Assembly: GCA_039000515.1 (NCBI GenBank) | Contig: JBCFYV010009882.1 | Location: 57,652,277 to 57,716,276, forward strand | Length of the DNA: 64,000 nt | Source of the DNA: Timema cristinae | Taxonomy: Eukaryota > Arthropoda > Insecta > Phasmatodea > Timematidae | Direction: 5' to 3' | Part shown: positions 47,289 to 59,020 of the stretch, piece by piece | How positions within the stretch are numbered: the stretch's first letter is position 1 | How the letters are laid out: every line of letters begins with the position of its first letter | The notes under the pieces: generated by a model | Seen by the model: the letters and a program-made list of their open reading frames with translations, nothing else | The model's database searches: none | Told to the model about the DNA's origin: nothing | Position numbers and translations under genes: made by a program

Positions 47289-48649
47289 ATTATGACAATC
47301 TAAGACCTCTAATAACCATAAATTTTATCATTTTCCGGTATATCATGATAATATCAATACCGCGTGGTAGAAGTCCGAAATAGTTTATTAAATACTTATA
47401 TATCAAGTTTTTCATATATAGTCGGTAAATTCTGTCATTTACCGACATATATTGGTAAAGGTAATAATAAGCAATATTTCCATCAAATAATGTATTCTTT
47501 TAGTTAACTATTATCATTTTAGCCTTTTGTTGTTTGAAAAATCAATTTTTTATCCGTGTGTCGTTACTCCCCACAGCCCGTGGAACTACTTGTCAGGATG
47601 GCATAGTGGGATGGATAGATAGGGGCAACTAAGCGTGGGGCTCGTTTTGATCTTGTTAAATGAAATAGATTAGTTACTATGAGACTGTATTAATCTGACG
47701 CAGGTTTTAGAACTAGCTGAAAGAGTTTAGTAAAAGGTCCTCATTCTGTCAATGTTCCTACTCAGGAGTTTTGCACGCTGACCTATCTTCGGTGTTATAA
47801 CTCTGACTAGTATAAAACACACGGATTCACTGCTAAGCGTGGTGGTTCTATAACTCAGCCTTTGAATATGGCATGGGGGCTCTCTTCTCCATACTGAACA
47901 TAGAATCAAGCTGTAGAATTTTCTTCTTGAAAGTTACTGTAACTCAGTATCTGAGTATATAAAGCACTTCAAAGTAGCCCCTTAATATCTGGAGTCATTC
48001 CTAGCCTCCTATTTTTTTTAAAATGTCTAAAGCACACTGTTATATACCACCAGAAAAGGAGTGTTTCCCATTAGTTACTGTTTAAATCGATATTCTCTGT
48101 TGTGCTAGCTGGCAAAACAATCTCTGTTTCTAAAAACGGGACTTGGTGCGCATGCACAACTACTGATATAGAACAATTTATAGTAAGATTGCTCAAGCTT
48201 ACATCATCCTTGAAGTTTCTTGATTACCGAAATCTACAAGATATTTCACATGAGTACTTTTTATAAAAGTCCATATAAATGTTCTATATGACATTAGCCA
48301 AATATTTGTAATCTCAATGTGACCGTGCTATTAGTAGTACAAAGGAAGCGAAGTTGTTTACATTTGCAGCCAAGTGTTTTGATTTTAAATTATTTTGGCT
48401 TTTTATACCGGCTGTATTTTAGCCCTTAATTGACACTATTTTTTAAATTTCTTTAAATCATATTATTTATATGTATTAATCTTCTAGTTGACTCCAGTGA
48501 TCTTGGAGTAATGTGTTCACTTCATGACCCACTATTCGTGGTCTCAAACTCAGCTCAACTTCCTTTGGAGGGTAAGTAGAGCCGTAAGTCCCATGTCAAA
48601 TAAACTTGAACCATATGTTTTAAATACCTTTACGGCCATTGGTAGGCCC
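47289..48649. other. unannotated stretch
   Basis: No gene was recognised; 47560-47950 is less AT-rich and has a 60-codon minus-strand frame without family features. Confidence 0.45.
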
Positions 48650-48655
48650 GTTCTA

Positions 48656-48660
<5 letters not shown>

Positions 48661-48686
<26 letters not shown>

Positions 48687-48932
48687 TGGCACCGAGTCTT
48701 ACTACCCGTTCAGGTTATACGCCTTAAGTACTAATTACGCTAAAGGATTAGGAATTGGTAAGGTTGAATTAGAGGAAGTGAACCCGCATTTGCGTGGATG
48801 GAGAGTGGAAAACCATTTAGGAAAAACCACTCCCAGTTCACCCGACCGAGATTCGAACCTCAATCTCCCCGTCCTTAGCAGTCGATCTCAATATGACTGG
48901 CGCATTAGCCAAGTATGCCACCGAGGCGGGTC
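48661..48932 (-). mobile_element. SINE-A, full length with 11-bp target duplication
   Basis: Bounded by GTTCTATATTA at 48650-48660 and 48933-48943. The minus-strand element starts GACCCGCCTCGGTGGC, has box B GAGGTTCGAATCTCGGTC, body and tail ending GACTCGGTGCCAAA, then an (AAT)n run. It matches the copy at 10266 closely. Overlapping plus-strand open frames are by-products. Confidence 0.92.
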
Positions 48933-48943
48933 GTTCTATATTA

Positions 48944-49546
48944 CTAATATACATTTTCATCTGATGATGAAAGTGCACGCAAAATACCTCAAATTTAAAA
49001 AAAACTTGTAAATAGTAACTATTTTCTCAAATAGTTTATAGCTACGAAATAGGATCTCCATTCCACGCGTAAAAACAAACCTGTACAATTTTGTGTTCGT
49101 CTGACGTCATTCTTGAATAGTGTAGGCAGTTGAGAAACAAATTCCCATATGTTATCTCTATCTATTATACTTTGTTAAACTAGTTTGTAGTGCTATATCA
49201 TTTCATTATCATTTCTTGTTTATCTAATTAATATTATAACAATTTGTTGTTAATTGTGTGTACGTTATCGTTTATTTAATTATATAAATTATTTTAACTG
49301 CCGGTCTTGATGTGTAATTAAATAGGCCTAATTTTAGCTTTATTTATTCACAATGTGTCCAGCCAAAAAAACATATAGATAGTGCTTTGTAACATTGTAT
49401 AAACAGAAAACAATTTCTTTTATAGATAAGCTATTAATTCATGTTCCCAGAGACATTCGAATGAGAAAATATTGGATAAATTCAGCAAGAAGAGATGTAG
49501 ATTATATCAATTAATTCCTAGCCTCAAATTATTTGTTGTGAAGATC
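48944..49546. other. AT-rich sequence, nothing recognised
   Basis: No coding or repeat signal was recognised before the hAT element. Confidence 0.5.
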
Positions 49547-50555
49547 CAGGGCCTTGCCGTGCTATGATACAGAAAGGCGGCCTCGTCAGGCGGCACCATA
49601 AGGGGGTGGAATAAGCAGAAAAATCAAAGAACCATTCAATAATTTGAAATATTTAGGCAACGATTTTCTATATTGTTATAATATGTTATTCCGTTATTGA
49701 TGCATACTATTTATGATTTATTGCACGCCTTTGCCAAAGTGCTTTCGGTACTCTTTGATTTTGGTTTCTGGTGCAGGTGCATCTTTGGCGAGCGCTCGCA
49801 GTAAGGTTTTGGATCTGACTGCGTGGAGCTATTATTTTTGTTTATAATACAGCGCGCGGCCGCTCCTAAAAGCTGAGGCGGCCATTATCACAAAAGACAA
49901 TTGCACGTGTTAAATGTTGATAGTTCTGCTTTGATCTTTCAATTATTGACAATATTTGATTTGAATGTTAGAAGTGGCAAGTGGCTATGCTGTGTTTAAA
50001 TCAGTAAATCAGATATATAATAATTATATATGCATCAGTATAATATTTTTGCATTCATACTAATTCAGTTTTTTGTTTAAAAAGCAGATCAGGTAAGAAA
50101 ATTATTGTTTTTTACAGCAATTTTAGTTACTTATTATTATTGAAAATTATTATGTTATGACAATAGGTACTCGAATTGAAAAGTAGCATTTGCATGGGCT
50201 GGGTATATCTCAGGTGCGGAACGTGTATCTGTGTGTGATAGATAAGAGAATTATTTAGGTAATATTGGGCTACTTTTGCGTTCTGTGTGTGTTAGAGGGA
50301 GAGTTGCTTAGAAAATATTTGCATTTGCCTAAGTTTGCGTTCATTATTTATTGCTCTATTTTTACCAAATTAATATACGTTGAAGAGGAGAAAATACAAT
50401 AACACGTTAAAGAAAGGCTTATGTCAAAACGGCTGCTAGCTCTAAATTTGACCGATATTCTTTATCTATTTATTATGATCTGTTACCTACTAATATTATT
50501 AGCTTTGCAGCTCATTTCATGATAAGCATAATAATAATTAATCATTTTCAATGAG

Positions 50556-50575
50556 CCCCCCCCCCCCCCCCCCCC
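50556..50575. repeat. 20-bp poly-C run
   Basis: Twenty consecutive cytosines interrupt the hAT element just before the surviving transposase C-terminus. They may mark the deletion joint or a replaced segment. Such runs are also prone to sequencing length error. Confidence 0.95.
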
Positions 50576-50576
50576 A

Positions 50577-50825
50577 GTGGCATATTTTCGAAGGACTGTT
50601 GTAGCTCTGATAATTTTACTAACACTCCCTGTCTCTATAGCTAGTGGGTATATAAGTTTTCCCAAATTAAAATTAATAAAACACCACTTAAGAAGTTCAA
50701 TAAGCCAAACAAAACTTAGAAATCTGTCATTAATTTCTATTGAATCTACATTGGCTGCCACTCTAGACTACACATCCATAATTAACGAATTTGCTAAAGT
50801 TAAAGTTATAAGGGTAAAATTGTAG
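50577..50825 (+). pseudogene. hAT transposase C-terminal dimerisation region
   Basis: The 82-residue frame reads RRTVVALIILLTLPVSIASG, then SFPKLKLIKHHLRSSISQTK and LRNLSLISIES, ending EFAKVKVIRVKL. This is the hAT dimerisation region at the end of ZMYM1-like transposases: the LTLPVS(I)ASG turn, the SFxKLKLIK and LRSxxSQxxLxNLxLISIE segments and the conserved short tail are all recognisable. Everything upstream, including the zinc finger and catalytic core, is missing. It lies inside the element with hAT ends at 49547-51016, on the same strand. The frame itself is not broken, but it is only a fragment. Confidence 0.85.
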
Positions 50826-51024
50826 TAGATTGTTATAGTTGATAATTGATATCATTATTTTAAAGTAGTTTATATTTTCAAAATAAAAATATTATTCATA
50901 CATTCTGAGCAGTTTATTTTAAATCACAATCGAAGGTTATTTTAAAGAAAAAAACATTTAAGGGACGGCATTTCAAAGACTTTCATCATACTGAGAAAAT
51001 CTTCCGCGCGTCCCTGTGAGGATC

Positions 51025-51517
51025 TATTCATTGTAAGTACTAAATGTACTATATTAATACCAAATATAACACAAAATAGGATTTACAATATTTGTTTGAT
51101 TCAAAAGTTACAGGTAGCATGGTGATTGCCAATTATCAAGAAAGAATCTAAACTAACATTAGGGGGCATATTTGTTTTTAGAACGCACTCTCAATAATTT
51201 TAACAGACCATACTATCTACTCAAAAACCATTGGATTATTAAGATTAATTTACTATATATTACCAAAGATAGGTGTTTTCAGTAAAGTGGATTGACATTA
51301 ATCGTTTTAGATAATTATTAATTTTTTTCTTACAACAAAAAGTTTTATATGCGTCCATGGTAACACGAATAATCTGGTACATAACGACTTAATAATATTG
51401 GATTGGGACGATAAAGAAAGTGTTTGCCATGTACATCACCTGAATTGGCGTGAAAGGTGGTGAGGGGAAATTAAATTGTTAATCACAGTTTTAAAACAAA
51501 TCCTAAAGCACTTGGAT
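51025..51517. other. AT-rich sequence, nothing recognised
   Basis: No coding signal was recognised; part may be the body of the SINE-like element whose head follows. Confidence 0.45.
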
Positions 51518-51600
51518 GAGATTTGAATCCTGGCCTTATGTATATGAGTGTAGCGCGGCACCGTGAGTTGGACTCACTACAGTTGAGCCATATCCGCTTG
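51518..51600 (-). mobile_element. tRNA-like SINE head, candidate
   Basis: On the minus strand CAAGCGGATATGGCTCAACT precedes a CCAGGATTCAAATCTC box B by about 60 bp, similar to a tRNA with a long variable arm. Its body would lie to the left, but I cannot match it to another copy. Confidence 0.45.
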
Positions 51601-51789
51601 TCCATTTTATGTCTATTTTATCTTGTCGAATATAGTAATACAACTTATGGCATCTCCTCCCATAAACACCTCCCTCTCTATATCCACCACACTTTTCCAC
51701 ATACATACACACACATACACATTAACACGAAAGTACCCGAAAAGAAAAACACCCTCTTTTTAATACCTTTAGCATACTGGCTATTTAAC

Positions 51790-51992
51790 GCCTTAATATA
51801 ATTGGATTGAGAAGAGGTAGGAATATAAGAGTCAACCCACATTGGCATAGAGATATGAAAATAATTATAAAATCACTAGAGGAAAACCACCCTCAGTTTA
51901 CCTGACTGAGATATCAACCTTGATCTCCCAGTCAATGAATGATCATGAGTTTTTGAGCCAGCGAGCCTACTCCTATATCAACGCTGAGGGTA
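51790..51992 (-). mobile_element. diverged SINE-A copy
   Basis: The body block in plus view (GAGGAAAACCACCCTCAGTT) and the head with box B-like GACTGAGATATCAACCTTGA are in minus-strand SINE-A order; the tail is lost near 51790. Confidence 0.65.
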
Positions 51993-53799
51993 ACAGCATC
52001 TTCTATTATCGTGTGTTTACGAGTGGCTTTGGAACTATATAGATCGTAATACCATTCAACACTTTTTATAACAAGGATAGGTCAGCTGAGTTGAAATATT
52101 TATTGTATGGTATTTAACGAGCAGGCCATTGCATTTCCGTTCTTATTGGGTAGTATGTAGAATAGATCTATCATAATTATGTTAAAATTGATGAGCCAAT
52201 TATATACAATTTTGATTAAGGAAAATTAAACTTTGCAACTAATTTTTATTATTAAAGTAGTTTGATCTTTTAGTCACACCAATATTTATTTAATTTGATT
52301 TTCAACATTTAAAGCTACAATTAAATAAGGCATTTAATATTTTTACACCAATGATCATTATAATATCAAACTCTTGAAAATATTTTATAAAACCATTATA
52401 ACCTACAACTTTGAAGGATTTATTTAAAAAAGGAATTTAACCTGCAAACAGGACCCAATGTCTGTGATGATCAATCGATCTTTCCAAACCATAGACATAC
52501 TGATCTTTTAATATTATATTATAAGTTCCTCAAATTCACAATTTTAGATTCCCGTATTAAAGTTTAAATTTTACTTTTTTATTTTGATTACATTTTGTAA
52601 GAGGTATACGTTAATGTACAGATTTTAATATTTAAAACTTTTTTTGCTCAAATTCACTTACTTAAGTCTTTGGCCAGTTTATAATCCTATAAATAAAAAT
52701 GCATATATATATAGATATGATTTCAAATATTTCTCACGTCACTATAAACACATTGAAAATACTATGCCCTTTGTTTTTATAATCTCCTTATTAAAGTATC
52801 ATAAATGATATATTAAAACACTTTCAGGTGTTAATTCTTTCAAATTTACTCTAAAATTGAATTATTATTGTTTTAGCAAGAAGTGCATAAGATAAAACCC
52901 TTCAAATTTAATCCTTGTATTTTCCTCAAGATAACTCTTAATTATTTTATCTAAAAAAAGTGCAGCTGCATAAAAAGTTAAAGTGTCTACATAAAATATA
53001 TCACATAAGCTCAAAAACAGAAGAAGTAATACTGGTTGATCACGACTTAATCTATTGTTTCAGGGAACTAACTAATCTAAGCTATCTTAGGTCACAAGTT
53101 GTGCTAGAAATGTTAAGACAGGTGAAATATTCTCCTAAGAGGAAGTCAGATGAGAAGATGAGATAAATTCTAACAAAAGACATTTATTTCCAGAGGAAAC
53201 ATGTTCAAAGAAAAATAATGAAAAGAGAGATAATGACTGAATAATTAAAACTGTAAATTAATTGTTTAATTATTCTGTATATTATATTTTTCATTCTTTC
53301 TTTGGTTTTCTTTATCTGTGTATTCATTCTGTGTCCATTATATATGTCCTTTTCAGTTTCATCATTGAGTTCAAACTCTAGGAAACATAGAAAAAGTTGA
53401 TTTTCCATGAAATATTAAGATGTGAGAACATGTATTTGTTTTATATTGGTAGTGAAGATTTATGAAGGCTACACTCGGGCTAAAATTGGATGGATCCATA
53501 AGGATATTTATGTATTCAATCACAATTTTTGTATTTTATATTTTGTATTTCCCCCCTTCTTGGCGGGCTGGTTCTAAAGTCGAAACTCAAGATATGTGGA
53601 CTAAAAAGAAATGTGTTTTCCTGTCGTTGCTTGTTTAAATATAATAATGTAAGTTTCTCTCAATATATGTGTTTAATGAGGCGTAAAAAGTGTCAGTCTT
53701 AATATGTCGTAATATAATTGAATGATAATTTTTATTCGTTTGTCAAATTAAAAGTTATAACAAATTATATTGTTTGTGGATAGTTTAACAAAATTCCAG
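51993..53799. other. AT-rich sequence, nothing recognised
   Basis: No gene was recognised; short open frames at 52960-53166 (plus) and 53205-53408 (minus) have no family features. Confidence 0.5.
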
Positions 53800-54080
53800 G
53801 TCCCTTCATCAATATCAGTTAGAAGCGCTTGGCCTTTGGTTCGTATCCGATCCTATGAATACTCCTCTGGTAAATATGATGAAGTAATAAATATAATTTA
53901 GTTAAATTGCAGGCTCTAATATTTTTCAATTATTAAAAATGAATTCATCACTCCTAAATCAAGGTTAGTTAAACGCACTGAACCTTACATTCGAATACAA
54001 GCCAATGACTAATCACCCGGTTAATATGATAAAGTAATAATTATATTTTTGTCAAATTGTAAATTCTAAAAATTTGTGAA
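53800..54080 (+). repeat. two ~150-bp direct units with tRNA-like starts
   Basis: Unit 1 has CAGTTAGAAGCGCTTGGCC and GGTTCGTATCCGATCC; unit 2 has GGTTAGTTAAACGCACTG and ACATTCGAATACAAGCC. Both continue with (G/A)AAGTAATAA at 53881 and 54031, then a GTTAAATTG/GTCAAATTG stretch. Each start has a box A and box B pair at tRNA-like spacing. Confidence 0.6.
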
Positions 54081-54414
54081 AATCTTGGGGTCAAACCCTC
54101 TTAATGGTATTCCATCCATCCCTAAATCCTCTATGATTAGGTTCTAAATCCTTGAGTCTTGAATACTTGATTACTCGATTCTAAGTGACTCCATCTATCT
54201 ATGTTCTAAAAATTTTTCAATATCCACCTCGATTCAAACTATGGTGAAAGTTTCTTAAATCCAGCTTATTATTCTGTGAGCATTAGAAAAAGTGTTCATT
54301 TCATTATGCCATTTTGGTATGACCTGGTAACATATATCTTTAATCATTAACGTTAAGTTATAGAAATTGCAATTTTCTTTGTCCAGCCAAAGATTAATGG
54401 AAACCAAAATTCTA

Positions 54415-55045
54415 GGAAGCTTAAATTTTTAAGACAGTTAACCCAAACCCAAAAAAGGTGCAGGAATACATTAAATCTTGACGCCCAGAAGACTTAGGAG
54501 CTGACATTTTTTAGGCTGGTACTTCCTAACCCAAAAGGATAAAAAAAACTTGGTGACAAGTAATTCCCTTCAGGCCCCCAAAAATTGGGGTTCTCTAAAA
54601 AACCAAAACCAAAATATTCTTGAAATCCGGAATAGATAGGAAGCTGTAATTTTTCAGGCAAGTAGCCCATAGACCTCAAGGCTTCAGGAATATTTTACGA
54701 GAGAATATCCCAATTGGGGTCCTCAAAGTAGGGGTGATTTTCAAAAAACCAAAATCGAAAATTCTGAAGTTTAAAAGATTTAAGAAACTGAAATTTGCAG
54801 ACAGATATTCCCTAACACAAAAGGGTGCTGAAATATTAGGTAACAGAAATTTTTAGAGGGATCCCCAAAATATGGGATTTGGGGGGAGCGGGTTCGTTCC
54901 AGAAAAAATACTCAAAATACAATAAATACTCTTGAAGCCCGGTATGCCTTGAAAGTTGAAATTTTTCAGACATATAGCACTTAACCCAAAAGGCTACAGA
55001 AATCCTTGGTGACCAAGAATTCACACGAGGGCCCCCCAAAAAATA
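54415..55045. repeat. degenerate ~145-bp tandem array
   Basis: A unit starting GGAAGCTGTAATTTTTCAGG-like, then CTAACCCAAAAGG, a GGTGACAAG(T/A)ATTC stretch and a run of CCCCCAAAA, recurs near 54415 (truncated), 54497, 54640, 54785 and 54950. Short minus-strand open frames across it are by-products of the repeat. Confidence 0.75.
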
Positions 55046-57431
55046 AAAAAGTTTATGCAAAAAATTGAATATACAGTATAATGATTTCTTCAGTTGTATA
55101 ACAGTTTCACTCTTTCATTGAAGTAAATAATTTATAGTCAATTAAGATATTAATTGAAATGCGCCTCCCAGATTTTGAGGGCCACTAAATATGATTCCCA
55201 TTCACACACATTGTCAAAAAAATGCCAAAAGTACACATTGCTCGACCAGAAATGTAGCTGATGATATTTAAACGAGTATTACACAAGTTTTTAATATGCA
55301 TGAACGCCTTTCGCAATGTTTTGTGTATCATCATATAAACATATTCCAGAAAAAATTGGAATGCTTTGTGTTACTACTTCACTAATGATGATTTTAATGA
55401 TAGTTCTTATACTAACTATAATAATAGTAATATCAGTTTTACAAATATAGAAAGATATTAATATGATAAAGAAGGTGGATAATTTTTATTTTTATATATA
55501 AAATATATTACTTTACAAAAATATTGTAACATTTTTGGATAAAACACAATTAATGATTTTAAAATAAATGTTGACAAAATCATACAAACTTTATCATATA
55601 GTCTCTTTTAGCTTGTGATAAATCTTTAAAACATATATATTTGTTTAACTACACCGAAGTAAATTTTATTTACAAAAACCAACACATAGTATTGTTTATC
55701 AGAAAACACATTCATATCTTATATATTTTAACAAAATTGTTTCGACCACTCTTAACAAAATCTATTTTTCAAAAATAAGTTATATTTATTTAGACTGATA
55801 TCAATTTATTCATATTTGAAAAAAATAGAGAATAAGATTATACTTACATTTTAAAATACTTCCTTGGATTCTTGAATAACCTCTTTGCCTTCTAGCCAAA
55901 ATACTATTTATTATCACACAGATAAATGAATGTTTCTGGAGATAATTTACTAAGGGTAAGTCGACTAAAAACCCTATTTTAAAAATTTTGTTCCTGGCTA
56001 TAATGCTCGTAGTCTATATGAGAAAGTTTATGCGATTGTGTTGTAATATATCAATTTATCTTACAAGGATATATTATATTAAGACCAATTTAGTTACTCG
56101 GAATGATACTCTACATGCCTGATGATCTGAATACCTGATAGAGACTCTACATACCTAATACTCTAAATACCTGATTGATTTCAATTTATAAATATGTATA
56201 TATAATATTTTTATACCTCCACCCATTTTCCACGAATTCTCTTTTTAGTATCTTAAATTTAATTTCTCAGATTAATTATTTGCTTAATTAAAGGTTTTTA
56301 ACAACTCTGTTAAAAAAAATCTCTTTTAATTAATCCTCCCATTGACCAATTTTATACTTCACCTCAAATTGTTTTATTCTGGTTAATATTATCAATCCAC
56401 TCCTCCACTATATTTTCTAGAGTGAAATATTAAAATTGAGAATATTCAGACTTTCTTGTTTATTTGGAATGTTTCCGCTACTTGTGTGACTAGATTCAGT
56501 TTCATCCCACAATGAGAAATAGTTGTTTATATTAGTTATTGAAATTTTTACCACCCCCAATTTATTCAATCTCCATTTAGAAATTTACAATTTTAAAACT
56601 TACTTGCCTATCTGGAGTGACCCCACCCACCCTTTACAATTCCTAGAACCCCTTTTTGATATTTCTAATTTTAAAATGTTTCCTGTTCAATGTGGTGATA
56701 CCTAACTGCTGTCCAAATATCGGATTTATGTCTTATCACTAAGGGGCTTGCTTAGAATTTAATGGACATAATAATGTTTTTGAATTTTACAAATAATAAT
56801 TTAATATAATGTTCTCTAATGAAAAATTCAAAAATAATCAGGAAAAAAGCCGCAATTAGGTTAAAAAAAGAATGTTTAATAATTTTTTCCATGCAATAAA
56901 TATTGTATATCTACGAAATATCCTTATTCAATTTGTGTCAGTTATTTAAATCAATGACTTTTAGTGTTTATAAACATCAAAATAAATAATTCTACTTTCA
57001 GTATATGTATTTTACCGATCTTTTTTATATTGAATAAGAATATTGGAAATCCTAACGAAAAAGGCTTTGGTTATCGGTTTCTAAGTCCTGACCTAGTTAC
57101 GGAATAAACTTGTAAACACACGTAATTAGTTTTCTTTCCTAATATTCACCTTTTCTTTTAAAATCCCAAACCATGTGCTAGAGCAGTACTTACTATAGAC
57201 CGCCTGTTACTTGATAAAACAAGTTTCCTCTTCGTTTATTTATCGTTCACTATTTTAAATATAAATACACTAATTGACTAATACATTACTCTAAACTCAT
57301 ATCACATTCTTGACGCCTATGTAAAAAATTATAATAATAAAAAGAAGAAAGTAAAGGAGCTGTTCACCCTCTAAGGCATCTTGATTACCTGCTGATGACA
57401 GATCCCCTTTTTGTAACATACACACATTCAT
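55046..57431. other. AT-rich sequence with one small duplication
   Basis: No gene was recognised. At 56108-56179 a 36-bp unit (ACTCTACATGCCTGATGATC / ACTCTACATACCTAATACTC) occurs twice in tandem. Confidence 0.5.
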
Positions 57432-57470
57432 TCATACATACATACATACATACATACACACATACACACT
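57432..57470. repeat. (ATAC)n microsatellite
   Basis: A run of CATA units turning into CACA near its end. Confidence 0.95.
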
Positions 57471-57563
57471 ACTATTTGTGCCAGGACAGCTTTGAGTTGA
57501 ATTTCAAAATAACCATTTTCTCGCTTACTATTCTAGAGAGACATATGCTTCCACGGCCATTTT

Positions 57564-59020
57564 ACTTTCTCGCTAACTTTCATATAGAGAAAGTATTGTT
57601 ATCGTAAAAAAAATATAACTCAAGATTTTGAAGACTTTCGAAGTTTCATGACCCCACGAATCCGAGAAACTGTGGTTTTTTTTCCTCTGTCTGTCTGTAC
57701 CTCGAACTAGAGCCTAAACTATTTTACCGATCGCGCTAAAACTTGGTATCTAGGGTTGTCATATAGTTGCCCTGAGGCGTTTTTGGAATTGGATATTTAA
57801 CTCTAAAATTAAGGGTATTTGCCTTAAGGGTGAAAAGAGAAAAAAAAAGAGAATTCGTAAATTCTATTTTTTTTTATCATATCTCTGTGACTCTTTGAAA
57901 TATGAACTTACTTATCATTGCAAAGAAGGTATATTTATAAGAAAAATCTTTTAATTGAAGCATGTATTTATAAAACCAATAATTTTCAATCTAAACACAA
58001 ATATCTATGTTTTTTAACCTTTCGAACACTAAGGTATTGCGACCGTAAAAAAAAAAATGCAACCCGATATGTTGATGAATATCGACGTTTCATGACCTCC
58101 CGAACCCTAAAAAGTTGTTTTTGCAATGCCATCTTTCTGTGTGTCTGTTCAACACTAAAGTTAAAATTACTTTAGTAAAGGGCGAAAAGAGGAAGAATCA
58201 ATTTTCTCAAAATTGTCTCTAAGGATTTTGATTAAAATTTGTATCTAGCCTTTGATTATGATCACAAATAAACAAGATATTTTAATAATTCTATGAAAAT
58301 GACTTTTAGTGTACCTTACAGAAGCCGGAATTCCCCTATCTCCGCAACTATTTGAGATACTAAGTAACTTATCATTGCAATATTGTAGTATTATTTTAAT
58401 TAAAAACTTTTATTTGAAATTTATATTTATAAAAACAATAGTTTCTGAGATATTGTAAAGATATTAAAACAAGTTTGTGAGTTTTAGTTGTACAGAAATA
58501 CTACTTAAGTTTTAACGTAATAATTTTCTAATGCCATAGAATAAGTAAATAAGCAATGCTCTCAAAAAGTTGATGTTCTTTTTCCTTTAACCTCTTAGGA
58601 TAAAATGTTATTACAGCAATTATCTATATCTATTAATTTAGACTCAATAGTCAATTTCTACCTGTTTTATTGGTTTAAATTTATAAATGAGGAATTTAAC
58701 ATAACGGCGATAACCATAAGATGTGCAAGCTCTAATAAACTGTCGAAAACATTAACAAGAATTCGAAATTTTAATACGAAGTGTTGACCCATGTGGACCC
58801 AATATCGTACTTTTTATTATTTTTTCCATCCAAATATACAAATGAGGACTTTAATTCTTTAAAAATGAAATTATAAAATTTAAAACAGGGAGTCAAAAAT
58901 TGTTTAGCGTAAGTGCTAGTGTGTATCATTTCGTTTCGCATATATTACGAGCTTTGAGTAAATATCTCCAATTTTAAACAATGACGTGCGAAAGTCCGTA
59001 CGGAGTTCCATAGCACTTAT
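57564..59020 (+). mobile_element. element R, long copy (R3)
   Basis: It opens with TTTACTTTCTCGCTAACTT and TAGAGAAAGTATTGTTATCG, and closes with GTGCGAAAGTCCGTACGGAG and a degraded TAGCACTTATTTA. The GTTTCATGAC block occurs at 57643 and again at 58087, so it keeps the internal duplication seen in R1, here about 444 bp apart. The GTTGACCCATGTGGACCCAA block near 58781 is shared with R1 and R2. Open frames inside it are short and not conserved between copies. Confidence 0.7.

Larger units (their letters stand above)
49547..51016 (+). mobile_element. hAT-family DNA transposon, internally deleted
   Basis: The left end CAGGGCCTTGCCGTGC and the right end GCGCGTCCCTG (inverse CAGGGACGCGC) form imperfect terminal inverted repeats of hAT type. 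They are flanked by TGAAGATC (49539-49546) and TGAGGATC (51017-51024), an 8-bp duplication with one change. The GGCGGCCTCGTCAGGCGGC block near the left end is typical of elements related to ZMYM1-like hAT transposases. Only the C-terminal end of the transposase survives, at 50577-50825. Confidence 0.85.

Noticed and set aside
48661..49011. Open frames around the SINE-A at 48.7 kb
   Set aside because: They translate SINE-A sequence and the adjacent (ATT)n run.
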